From assembly GCA_025201345.1 (NCBI GenBank), contig JAIXMG010000019.1:248001-312000 (forward strand): DNA of 64,000 nucleotides, written 5' to 3'. A program made the translations under genes and the position numbers. The notes below the pieces were generated by a model, which was not told where the DNA came from, ran no database searches, and saw only the letters and a list, made by a program, of their open reading frames with translations. This stretch comes from Thamnidium elegans. Lineage: Eukaryota; Mucoromycota; Mucoromycetes; Mucorales; Mucoraceae. Shown one piece after another: positions 35,342 through 46,805 of the stretch (position 1 is the first letter of the stretch; each line of letters starts with the position of its first letter).

Positions 35342-36292
35342 TCAGGTTAAAGCAATCATATCCCAACCTGCTGTAATTCTATTTAACCCGCTCAATTGTA
35401 GTAGACTAGTTCGCAACTCTTCCCGAGATAGATAACCTTTTGGTGTTTCTCTACTTGTAATAGTTAGACGTCTTACCCAAGGAAAGAGTGAAATATCTTG
35501 TATTAAATATTTAAATAGGGACACATTTTGTTTTGTTAATGTCAAAGTAAGTTCCTTCAAGTTTGGAAACATGGATTTAAACTGTCTCCAGTACTGATGA
35601 AAATGCTCTTGATCTTGACATCCAACAAGTGCAATCCTTAGTGATTTAGTTAGAGGAAATTGACATGTATTAAATTGTGACAATAGAATATTAGAAGGAA
35701 ATGATGAAATATCCAAGTGTTGTAATATTAATTGTGATTGTGATAAGGTAGTTGATAAAAATCGTAGTAAACTATCATCATGTGCAGCCATGATATATCC
35801 ATCATCTGTTGGGTCACGAATTGTGAATTGGTTTAATTGAGTTTGAGGAAAATTAGTTAATGTTTGATACACTTTGTCATGTGCATTAGTAGGTATCATC
35901 ATTTCAATTTCATTTATAGTACTATCGGTTTGCTGATTTTCAAGAATGCGAACAACTAATCCTATAGTATCTGTATCCTTATTATGTACTTCAAGTCGCT
36001 TGGTTGTTAATCGCTTTTTTATGCTTTTGACATTCATCAAATAATTTAACGACGAAGAATGTATTTTCGATGGTTGTAAAATAGCCACTGTTCGTGTCCA
36101 ATTAAACCTATCCGCTACCATTGTAAAATATTGCAAGCATGTTCTAATACATGTTAATAATAATCCGATTATATATAAACACTTGTTGTATACTTACTGA
36201 GATAATGGTGCTAAATCTAGGTGGTTATCTTTTTTAATATGGTTTATTATTAATAATTGCAATTCTAATGGTAGTTGCGTTAGCTGCATCAT
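35342..36292 (-). CDS. Short F-box protein
   Basis: Probable SCF substrate receptor. Exons 36292-36198 and 36143-35342 give 298 aa. The N-terminus MMQLTQLPLELQLLIINHIKKDNHLDLAPLSQTCLQYF is a good F-box (LPxELxxxIxxHI...LAxLSxxC), crossed by the single intron (GTAAGT...ATTAG). The rest has scattered leucine-rich segments such as LRIALVGCQDQ and FPNLKELTLTLTKQN, consistent with irregular LRRs. The frame is open further upstream but the added sequence looks non-coding, so the ATG pair at 36292 is chosen. Much shorter than the other two F-box genes in the window; no substrate can be inferred. Confidence 0.8.
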
Positions 36293-38682
36293 ATATATAT
36301 ATATAAAGAAAGGAGGATAGGGATAAACAGAATAAAGAAGAGAACAGGAATGAATTATACCATTTATATCACCACTGATAAGGAAACAATATGTCATTTG
36401 TCTTCAAAAAAAAATATACTACTTTCTATATTTAGAAGTTGTAGCACTAGTCAAAACTGATGCTGCAGATTAATGAAAACCAGACTTCCATGATACCAAA
36501 GTAGAGCTTGAGGAGCCAAATGCCCCATTACAAAAAGAAAAAAAAAAAAGCCAATCTTCAAATAAAATATCCAGCTAAAGACTTAATACAATTGTTCCAC
36601 TGTCGACGACTAACTATTTTGTGCTTTAATAAAAAAAAACGCAGCTTAAACTCACAGACTCTTACAAAATAAAACTGCAGAATATCAGAGGACTTTATTT
36701 TATCGTGGATAATGTTACTTTGTACATACCAATTGATGAGCAATTAAGCAATTATGGGCTCTAGTTAAAAGCCTGAACCAAACTTCAAAGGTTACAAGAC
36801 ACCGAAACACTTGAAGCTAGAATAATTTGAAAACATAGCTTTTGTACTTTATATTGATGATAAAAGCATTTTATTGATCATTTACAAAGAAAAAATTATC
36901 TTTTAAATGGATGGTGATCGGCTTTTTGGATGCTTATGATCCGATTAAGGTCTAGTTTATCGAGACTGTAATTTTTTTTTGTTCTACCTTCTTGAGACTC
37001 AACACAATTGTCTTCACTGCAAAGCATGATTTGTTTTAATATTTTGTTGAGGATTATGGAACATAGGATATAATTGCCTTGTAATTCCACCTCATCAATT
37101 TCTTCTTAACCTGGGGTAGCTTATTAATGCTATTTGTAATGATAATGAAAAATAAAATGCTAGTCCTGTGCTATTATTGGGTTCGGCTGACAACTCACGA
37201 GTTGATTAAAATATCAATCAATATGTAGTCATGGTTATCCGCATTTTTTTTTGCCAGATCGTTTATTCTCTCTTTCATTACCCATGTATTATCTTGGGGG
37301 TGGAAATCCTAAAGAGAAGACAAAAAGCAACTGTCAGCAGTAGAAACCAACTTTTAACCTAGCCTTACGGGCAATACTTTTGTATAGGTTTACAGTAAAA
37401 AAAGAAAAAAGAAAAGAGAAAGGGCTATGAAAAAGATGATAAAAGATGATAAAAAAAGGGAATATATCATGATGGTGTAAATGTTTATGCTACAATTTTT
37501 TTATATATATACTCAATTCATACGTTAGTTAATCATTTTTAATACATATCTGTACTCGTTCACTTTTTTTTCTAAAAAAAAAATAAACAAGACCCGAAGA
37601 CCATGTAATACGGCATACTTTTTTTTATCTAATAAACATGTTTTCATGCAAGTTTCAGGTACCTTTATAATACGTTGATTGGTTTTCAGATAAACTATTT
37701 CAGAGAAACTATAAAGACAGATAGAAGCTGATCATTATGGTACCTGGTATAATGATGACCTCTTTACTATTGTATAGAAATGATTTACAATTTATCATTC
37801 TCTTTCTTTTTTTTTCGTTTTCTATCATTATTCTATATATACACTTAGACACGAGCTCAATTTAAAACGAAAGCACGATCAATAAGATCACATATACACC
37901 ATACTGTTGTTTTACTGAATATAAAATCTACCTCGCTACAATTGCGCAAATTTTTTTTTTTCCTCTCGCATTCTGACTCATTCGGTCCTGGAATTTTTTA
38001 TTTTTTTAATATTTGTCAAAGATCTTGCATATTTGTTTATACCAAAAATGGTTTTTATGCTACCCATGATAGTACCTTGATTGGTTGCTATGCAACTAGC
38101 CATTTTTTTTGTAGTCGCTTCAACTACTTTTGTATTTTTTTACGTATTCTTTTTTCTTCCATAATAGTTTTGTTTGTTTGTGAATAATATAAAAACTAAC
38201 GCTATTATTATTGGCTCGGTGTATTATAAAGGCCCTGGATCTTGTATTTGAATCTACTGCAGCACAAGTCATATATCCATATATCCTTTTTCTTTCTCCA
38301 TTGTTACAAGTGATTCTAGAATGCTATTTTTTGTACATTTATAGATTAAAGTCGAGGTAGTTTTTTTACAAACCAATAAACAAAGAGTGAGAAAAAGAAA
38401 TAAACAAAAAAGGAACAACCCATAGAAATTATTATTTTTAGTTATGTGTCATACAAAAAGTAAAAAAAAAATCTCTTTAAACCATCTGGATTTCGATATT
38501 GCACAATCCGTGCGAATTTAAGTTTGGATCTGCCAATCAAATACCTTGTTCAGTTTAATTCAACAGTCACTCATCTTGCGTTTTTTTTTTTACATCAAAA
38601 AAATAAAATAAAGGACCCCATATATGAAAAAATAATTTTTTTTCCTCTCTCTTTTTTCCTCTATCTTTATAAAAAAAGTAAT
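36293..38682. other. Intergenic, about 2.4 kb
   Basis: Long AT-rich gap between divergent genes (F-box, minus; GTP cyclohydrolase, plus). Short frames at 36558-36743, 36896-37090 and 37942-38187 have no domains or consistent splice extensions. There is a small repeat at 37431-37456 (AAAGATGATAAAAGATGATAAA). I see no tRNA-like cloverleaf. It may hold regulatory DNA or an unrecognised non-coding RNA. Confidence 0.5.
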
Positions 38683-39770
38683 ATGTCACAAGAAGAAACC
38701 CCTAGAGTATCCACACCTGTACAGAATGATGGCATGAGTTGGCCTAGTAAGTTTTTATGCAGTTTTTTTTTATTGAACTTTTTTCGTTGACAAAAACAAA
38801 AAGGTTTGGGTGCTCGTGACCGTAGAGACGAAACTCCCGAAAAGAGAACAGAAAGAGAAGCCAAATTAGCTGGTGCTGTCAAAACTATTTTAGAGTGTAT
38901 TGGTGAAGACCCTGAAAGAGAAGGTTTGTTAAAGACTCCTGATCGTTATGCAAAGGCCTTGATGTTTTTCACCCAAGGTTATGAAAGAAACATTCATGGT
39001 AAGTAGAAAAGTTATAATTCGGATTCATGTTTAATAGCATTTTGATCCGTCTTTTTCTTTTTCTTGTGTAGATGTTGTCAATGAGGCTGTCTTCGAAGAA
39101 GGTAAACAATAGAAAAATAGGATGCGGGATATCAATGTTAACGTTTGTTCCTATTAGACCATGATGAGATGGTAATTGTTAAGGATGTTGATATTTTCTC
39201 ATTATGTGAACATCACATGGTTCCCTTTATGGGTAAGATCAGTATCGCTTATATCCCTAATCGCCGGGTAGTTGGTCTTAGTAAGCTCGCTAGAATTGCA
39301 GAGATGTTTGCTAGAAGGTAAGTTTTTTTTTTAGTGTACATCCGGGACAGAAATACCAAATATTGATGTCTCCACTTTAAAAAAAAAGATTACAAGTTCA
39401 GGAACGTATGACAAAACAAATCGCTACTGCATTAATGGATATACTTCAACCTCAAGGTGTTGCTGTTGTTATGGAGTGCTCACATTTATGTATGTGTTCA
39501 AGGTAAAGTGTCAATTTTTCTTAAAACTAAAATTATATTGTGTGAATTTGGTATCTAATATATTCCCACCCTTGTTTTTTTTATAGAGGTGTACAGGTAA
39601 CACGAAAATAAATTAAGTTTTTTTTTTTTTTTTTTTTTTCTGCACAACTGACACTATTATTTTTATATATATAGAAACCTGGTAGTTCTACTATTACAAG
39701 TTGCATGTTGGGTGTATTTAGAAGTAGCCCAAGAACTAGAGAAGAGTTCCTCAATTTGACCAGACGATAA
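38683..39770 (+). CDS. FOL2: GTP cyclohydrolase I
   Basis: Converts GTP to 7,8-dihydroneopterin triphosphate, the first step of folate/tetrahydrobiopterin synthesis; cytosolic homodecamer. Exons 38683-38746, 38804-38998, 39072-39101, 39158-39317, 39389-39502, 39587-39596 and 39675-39770 give 222 aa, typical size. Motifs: [19 protein letters not shown], zinc/active-site [47 protein letters not shown], and the second zinc Cys in [16 protein letters not shown]. Exon 6 is only 10 nt; it is required because the conserved SRGVQKPG is built from three exons in phase. Two introns end in A-run-AAG. The C-terminus [10 protein letters not shown] fits the family end. Convergent with the unknown 591-aa gene. 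Confidence 0.95.
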
Positions 39771-40032
39771 ATTATATAGCAAGTTAAAAGAGAAAATAGA
39801 AGATACATACAACACCCCCATTACACACAAATCATTCAAATAAATAATCAAATAAAAATAAGAAAAAGAAACAAACAGAGCAAAAAAAAAAAAAAAAAAA
39901 AAAAAAAGTATATATATAGTGATTATAACGTAAATACGTATTGTTTTGTTTGTAAATATATATATGCGTATATATATAAAAAAAAGATAGTAAATAATAA
40001 TTATGATATTGTTACAATTATATATGAAGATA

Positions 40033-42257
40033 TTATGAAAGTTTTCCTTTAATGACAGCAGCTTTACATAATTGTAATGCTGTCATATAATCGTTATTTG
40101 CTTCATAAACGTAAGGCACGAGTTGAGCTCGGTTAATATGAGGCAAGATGTGACATAAATCATCCAGTACCTTTTCATGAGACTGTGATTCATTACCACT
40201 ATCGATCTATATTAGAAAAATTAGTACTAGGGCTGTGAGATATATTCAGATTTTTTTTCCCCCCTTCGTGTAATATACCTTTTCTAATGATCGGATAGAG
40301 GGTTCCTTATTACTACCATAGGATCGCATTGAAGTCTTTCTACCTAATGAAGAAAACAAACGGCCAGGTCTACTCTTTTTTATTTTAACTGGTGCTCCTG
40401 ATGCTGATTCAGAGGAAGAAACACTACTATTGTCTTTACACTAAAATATAATAAATAATAGTAGTGAGTATATCATGTTTCCCTCCTTTGTATTTATGTT
40501 TCTGTTTTATAATCCGTGCTCTCCTTTTTTTTTTTTTTTTTTTTTTTTTTTTCAACTTACATCAACCGGTGATTGTGAAATTGGTTGTGTGTGGCGTGGT
40601 CGACTAGGTGTATCGATATGTTCATAAGGAACTTTATTGCCTTTTTGGTGTAATATCTGCTGCTCATTTGCTAAGTTTTGATTTGGTAACAGAGCTTGTG
40701 CTGCAGATAAGACATCTGTTAGTTGATGATTATTTTGTAAACCGGTAGGAGAAGGTTGAACCAAGGGTATAGGAGAACTTATCATATCAATCGATTTTTT
40801 ACCAGTCGAGTTCACACTGAGGCTTTCGGAAGATGTAGACCAAAGTAACAAATCATCACCTGCTACTTTGTTCTTCCGAGAAGAAAGTGGATGAAGTAAA
40901 GATCGTTTGATGGTAGGTCTACGAATAGTCTGCATTAATTTAGAGCTTTCTCTAGTTGGCGCTACTCGAGCTTTTTTGACCCAAGATCTTAGTCCACTAT
41001 TTGATTTAATGCAATGTTGAAATGCAGTATCTAAGATAAAAAATGTTATATATTTTGATTTTATTAAATTAATTTATAAAACTTACTGTAAGCACACATT
41101 CTTTCTTGCTCGCCGTGCATTTTCATGGTATGGTATAAAGTTAATGGATTATGTCTTGGTCCGTTACGATAACTTAAAGTCAAACAGTCTGGTTGACGTG
41201 GAGGTAAATTAGGCTCAGTTGATTTAGATCGTAAACTGTCTTGTTGCTCTCTTAATTTTTGATACTTTAATTCTTTTGTACGTTGTTCCAAAAGATCTGA
41301 TAAGCCTTCATTTCCATTTCCTTTTTCTTCAAAAATGGTTTGAAAAGTAACAAGTGAACTTAATAAATCATCGCCAGTTTCATCTTCTTTCCAAGCCATA
41401 GTATAGCTATCCTTTTGTAAAGATTGTGTGTTATTTGCTTTTGTCTTTTTGTCTTCTTTACTTTCTTCTACTTCGATACGATAAATACTATCTTTTTGAG
41501 CATAGGTTGGCTTTGGCATATGTCTCTCGTAGGATCTTAAAGTAGGCGTTTTTCTTAATGTGCTGGATCTTTTGATAGATTTTGATTGAGGTGATACCAT
41601 GGTAGGTGAATTGTTAGAACAAGTGGAAGAGATAGGTGGTTCGGTTGCTACTCGGTTTGGCGTATTAGGTTGTGAATTGACTGGTGGTGGAGAATTGACT
41701 GGTTGAGAGTTGATTGGCGTATTTCTGTTAATACCAGTCCGTCTTCTTTGCCGTTGACATTTATAACAAACACATGTTTCACTGCCTGTACAAGTAGTAG
41801 AGGAAGTCTTTGGTGCAGCTGAAGGAGACGAAAGGATTGATTGAAGATAAGAGTCATTGTTGTTATTACTAATTGTGGTACTAACTAGTGTTAATATATA
41901 TGATAATAATTATATTGTTCTGTGATACCGTACTTTGATTTTGTAAATTCTAATTTAGGTATCAAATCAATGGGAATTTCACCCACTTCAATTTTCGTTG
42001 ATTCATTCTCTGCGGGCAGCTGTAAATTCACTATAAAGACGATACAGTTTAATTAATAAAAACACAATATGATTTTTTTTTATTTTTATTAAATAACTTA
42101 CAGTCTACTTTGTTTTCGAAATGAAACTTTCGCACCCAGTCTAACAAATAAATAATTATAATAGAAAAAAAAATCAGACTTTATTTATTCATCTCATGTT
42201 TGTCATTTGAAGTTTACCTTGTGTAAGAACTTCAACGTCTGATTTATTGCTCATCAT
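40033..42257 (-). CDS. Unknown 591-aa protein with CUE/UBA-like C-terminal helices
   Basis: Not recognised. Exons 42257-42218, 42140-42102, 42030-41935, 41881-41087, 41030-40561, 40440-40279, 40206-40033 join in phase to 591 aa. The N-terminus has a short conserved-looking start (VLTQDWVRKFHFENKVD). The middle is long, disordered, and rich in Ser, Pro and Asn, with a Cys cluster ETCVCYKCQRQRRR and basic patches. The last 50 residues (EKVLDDLCHILPHINRAQLVPYVYEANNDYMTALQLCKAA) look like a three-helix CUE/UBA ubiquitin-binding fold, including the typical xxILPH...AN.DY...AL pattern; this is a resemblance, not proof. Intron 3 has two candidate acceptors; only the one ending at 41882 keeps frame. 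The start is one of two adjacent ATGs at 42257. Confidence 0.65.
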
Positions 42258-42457
42258 GTGTTTTGTAATTAGAGCAAATTAAATGAGTGTAAATATGTAA
42301 AAATAAAAAAGAGAGGGAAAATAAAAAAATAAAAATAAAAAGGGGAATATAAAATAAATAAATACAATAAAGGCATAAAGGCAAAAAAAAAAAATAATAA
42401 TAATATGTTACACTACTTTTTAGTGAACTTTTTGATTCCTTTTAAAGGGAATTTAGT

Positions 42458-44111
42458 TTATTGTGCTTTACCCTTTTTAAAGTAAGCAACTGCCCTGTTA
42501 AAAAGATCGTCATCTTCAAATACATCAGCAGCTGTCAAGGCAAGACAACGTGATGCTTGTAATGTTTTTTCGTGGGCTTCCAACGTGCCTGCTACTCTAG
42601 CAAATTCTACTGTATGGTTTGATGCATTTGTACCAATAGAGTATCTATAAATACATGTTAGCTTTTTTTTTGTGCTTGAAAAAAACACGTTTTCTTTATA
42701 TAAAAATAAGGCCATCTCTTGAGCAAATATATATGTACATATTACTTACCCAGCATGAATACCTGGTAATGCATATGTGACATTACCCATATCAGTACTA
42801 CCTGATGTCACAGATTCTTCTTCTTGTCGAGTATAGAAAGATACTCCTTCTGCCTTCATATGTTCTATCCAATTGAGTGCAAATTCCTCATTTGTAAATA
42901 CGTCTAATTATGCGTGTACATTTGTTAGTTCGCGTGAGTATAGTTATTAAAAAAAAAAATACTAACCATCTAACTGGCCAAAAGGAGTCCAGTTCAACTT
43001 CATTTTGCAACCAGAGGCTAATGCAGCAGCTTTGAAGCAGTTCTCTAATTGTATCTTGAGTTGATTTAATTGGGCACGAGTAACAGATCGACCGTAAAAA
43101 TAAGCTGATGCATAATTGGGAATCACATTTGGCTATAAAGGAGTTTAATTTTTTATTTTATTTTATTTTCTGTTTTGTCTAAAAAGCGTACTTACAGATT
43201 GGCCACCACTTTTGATAATACCATGAACTCTAAAAAAAAAAAAAAACGTTTAAAACTCCTTAAATAAACTTTTTTTTTTTTATATATCAGTTATTTTACC
43301 TGTTGGTACTTAATGTTTGTTGCCTCATCATACCAACATTATCAAACCCTTGCATTAAGGCGTCAACAGCATTAATGCCATCCCAAGGAGAAGCACCAGC
43401 ATGCGATTGTCGACCAAAATACTCGATCAAAACAGAATCCATGGCTAAATAATTAACAAAGCAACCACTGACAGGTCCAGGGTGAAGCATCATTGCAAAG
43501 TCAGCCAACCGTTGAATCTCACCAGCCTTTACAAACACAAGTTTTGCATTGGATGTCTCTTCTGCAGGAGTACCAAATAAGGCCACGGATCCAGATAGTA
43601 AACCATCTTGTAATAATTGTTTAATAGCTAATGCACAAGCGACTCCAGAAATCGCAATTAAGTTGTGACCGCAAGCATGTCCAACACTGGGAGAGGGGAG
43701 TTTGTAAGTATATATATATATATATATATATTTTCTGTAGAAAAAGAGGATATTCTATTTACCCAGGTAATGCATCATATTCACTACAAAATCCTACACG
43801 TCTACCAGCTTTTCCGTTAGAGTACTCGGCAGTAAATGCTGTTTCGAGGCCTACGACACCACGACTGACAGTAAACCCTTCTTTCTCGAGAAAATCTGTC
43901 AGCAAATTAAATGCTCTGTATTCCTTGTTTCCAGGTTCAGGATGATCGTGAATCTTAAAAAAAAAACAAGGTACATGCATTATTTACAAGTTCTTTTAAT
44001 AGTATAAATTTTGATTGCATATATATTTACGTCCAAACTGATAGCCCGTAATTTATCACTGTAACTATTGATTGTATCATCAATTACTTGTTTAATTTCC
44101 TTTGATGCCAT
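42458..44111 (-). CDS. Peptidase M20 family amidohydrolase (PM20D2/ACY1L2-like)
   Basis: Zinc amidohydrolase or dipeptidase; the closest family by recall is PM20D2, which hydrolyses dipeptides with basic C-terminal residues; the fungal substrate is unknown. Exons 44111-44031, 43953-43763, 43686-43300, 43229-43196, 43132-42967, 42903-42750, 42644-42458 give 399 aa. Motifs: IHDHPEPGNKEYRAF, metal/catalytic CSEYDALPGVGHACGHN (split by intron 2), FGTPAEE with the catalytic Glu pair, MMLHPGPVSG, and the dimerisation-domain signature YFGRQSHAGASPWDGINAVDA. No signal peptide, so cytosolic. Exon 4 is only 34 nt. It lies 200 bp upstream of the unknown 591-aa gene on the same strand. Confident family call. 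Confidence 0.92.
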
Positions 44112-45030
44112 AATACAAAACGAGTTTTTATATAAAAGATAAAAGAAAGTGGGTGGGAAAAACAATATTTCATCTTTTTATTAAGGGAAAAATAAGCGTA
44201 CAACTCCGAATGCGCGGCCCTTTTTTTTTTTTTTTTTTTTTTTTCATTGTTTAAAACCTATTTGTGATTTGCAATTGACTCTTTAATTTCTTTTTAGCAG
44301 TAATAATAAAGTAACCTCTTTCTTCCCAACATCCCTTTAAATCAAGCTGTACGTTTTTTTTTTAAAAAAAAAAAGTTTCGGAATAAGATACAATAAATAC
44401 AATAACTAAACTAAATTTACGAAATATAAGAATGACTAACAAAGTATTATTAGTTTATGCGTCTGGTAGAAATTTATCTCCATATAAATATTGATAATAT
44501 TTGTCGTACAAAACCCTAATTTTTATTAACTAATACAATGAATGCTGTCATAAACACCCCGTTAACAAGAAAGCGTCGATAATGCCTTATCAGCTATGCA
44601 TCACAACATAATTCTGTTTTGAACTTTTCCCTTGTCGCATTCATCTCTTATTTTAACATACTTTAGAACAAGTATATTCGGTTGTCTTGTTTGCTGATCA
44701 AGACCAACTTAAGAGAATAACCGATGGTATTTAGGCTATCTTCTTTTAAACTATTGATCTGTGTCTGATAACGTAGTAGAATATATTAAGCGTTGTCTGC
44801 TTCCAATTCTCCTTTTTCATTATTTGTAGATTCGAACGATAATCGATTGGCGATCTGTATATGCAACTTGTATATTCGAGAATAATATGACGAGTATTAA
44901 TTATATATATATATATATATATATATTCTTTCTCCACCCCCTCTAATCTGTTCAAATACTTTTCGGTATTTTTGCATCTAATAACTTGTAAATATTATTA
45001 TAAGTTTTAATTATTACCACTATTATTATT
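44112..45030. other. Intergenic, about 0.9 kb
   Basis: AT-rich flank between the M20 gene and the Fanzor fragment, with a T run at 44221-44244 and a TA repeat at about 44905-44926. I looked here for the missing Fanzor C-terminus (second CxxC and NRD) and did not find it. Confidence 0.5.
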
Positions 45031-45485
45031 TTACCTAAGTAATCCATGACAAGTAACTGTTGGCGTCTTCTCTCGTTGGAAAGGTCGAGGATTGGGAACA
45101 GTCTTAAAGGCTTCCAAAGCATGTTTACATCTTGGACAGAAAGACAAAGTTTTGTATTCATTGACAAGGTATACGGTAAAACCATTTTTTTTCTGCATAG
45201 CAATTAAACCTTTATTCTTAGTAGGTTCATGAAACTTGGTATTAGGGGCAGACCAGTCTCCAAAAACCAAGATAGCATCTTGACCGAATTTACCTCTTAA
45301 ATTATCGACCAACTTATTATCATCCTGATCGTAAAAAAAAAGTTTACTGGAAAATTTCAATTTTCGAAAAGGCGAAAGTTGCAAGTTCTCTAAGACCGCA
45401 CTTATCTTCTGTACATAGTTGTCTTGTTGTGCCAGCTTGAGAACCTTTTATTTCTGTTGGTCCATATTTTTTTTTAAATAAGCCA
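45031..45485 (-). pseudogene. Degenerate Fanzor (eukaryotic TnpB-like nuclease) fragment
   Basis: Fanzor proteins are eukaryotic RNA-guided nucleases related to transposon TnpB. The minus frame 45384-45031 reads SPFRKLKFSSKLFFYDQDDNK, then LRGKFGQDAILVFGDWSAPNTKFHEPTKNKGL, YLVNEYKTLSFCPRC and PRPFQREKTPTVTCHGLLR. This is the order of the Fanzor C-terminal half: the GDWS segment, the (D/N)E(F/Y)(R/K)T segment, the first zinc-finger CxxC and the HGLLR run. It is broken. Coding-like sequence upstream (YGPTEIKGSQAGTTRQLC, to about 45485) is in another frame, there is no proper start, and it stops before the second CxxC and the NRD of RuvC-III. So it is a fragment without a complete nuclease. Identification is from recalled family patterns. 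Confidence 0.65.
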
Positions 45486-46805
45486 CATACTTTTTCGATA
45501 ATACAGCAACCCTTTTTAAAACCTGATAATTTATTCCGCTATGTATCTTTATTCTTTCTTTTTGACGTTATTATCTATTTACATATTGTAAAGGACCCAA
45601 AAACTAACAATGTAAGAAAAATGGGCCGGTCCGAAGAAGTTATATATATTTTTTTATTACCAAGAATATACCGTATGCATTGACGAAGGTAAAAGAAAGC
45701 TATGGGACCGAGGCCAAGCCGCCACCTTAAACTTTAAAAAAAATATTATTAAATTTAAGGGATGTAGGAAAACACTCCAAATCTTTTCTCGAAAGTAAAC
45801 AATCCGCCAAAGCTATCGCTTTGGTTTTTTTTCTTTTAGTACACGGGCATTGTCATTTATTAGAAAAAAATTAAGTAACCAACACTTATTTTCAATTTTC
45901 TCATTCAGACCCAGATTTTTTCTTTTTTTGGGAGATTTTAATCTAACGTTTATAAGCCAGAGTCCCCTTTTTTTTTCAACTTTAAATGTGATACAAAGTA
46001 GAGGTACGCATTTATATATATATATATCAATTAATAAATTATCAATTATGCTTTTACAGTCTAACCCCCACGATCTAAAGTACCGGTATTAATACAGAAA
46101 TGGACAAAAAGATAGACAAAAATACTTTAAACATACATGCTGCCCAAAAGGTAACTGTAGTACAGCGTCCACCTAAAAAAAAAATATCGATGTCACTTTT
46201 ATTACTTTTTCGTGTACTCACTCAACTTTGTTTTATTCGCATAAAACAGATCCAAATGTACTTTTTTTTTTTTTTCGTTATCCAATTTTGTTGGTTTATT
46301 CTTCGTGAATATCTCGATCAGGATCTTATTTTGAAGTTTTTCGGCACAATCCTGTCCAGTAACGTACACTGTTTGAAGTTTTTCAAGTTGCAACACTAAA
46401 AAGCTTAAGCTTAAGTAAAGTTTTTTGGTTATTTGATATTTAGACATAAAAATAAGAAATATGATTCTTTTATTTAAAGCCAGCCAAAAAATACAATAAA
46501 ATTCTAAACTAATGTTATACTATGTAATTGATCCTTTAAAGCGAGGCCAGAAAAAAAAAAGGAAGGGAAATCATATTTCATATTTGAGTGTCTCGACACT
46601 TTGGATTTTTCAAAACGGACAAAATTTACCAGCCGGCTTCGAAAAAAAAAGAGAGCTAAATTATGAGATAAATTAGAAAAAAAGAGGAAGAGTGCTCTAT
46701 GAATAGATAAATATATAGTAAATAATATGGTATAGTTTTTTTTAAGAAAAAGAAAAGATGTAGCAAGATATATAAAAAATAAAAAAAAAAAAGAAGAAGT
46801 AGGGT
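45486..46805. other. Intergenic, about 1.3 kb
   Basis: AT-rich spacer. The opposing open frames at 46100-46447 overlap and have low-complexity sequence, so neither is called. A small perfect hairpin followed by a T run lies at 45807-45832. Confidence 0.5.

Noticed and set aside
36558..37090. Two minus-strand short frames in the 2.4-kb gap
   Set aside because: No domains, no mutual splice phase, typical AT-rich chance frames.
46100..46447. Overlapping opposing frames between the Fanzor fragment and the RhoGAP gene
   Set aside because: AT-driven composition, no recognisable domain, no consistent introns.
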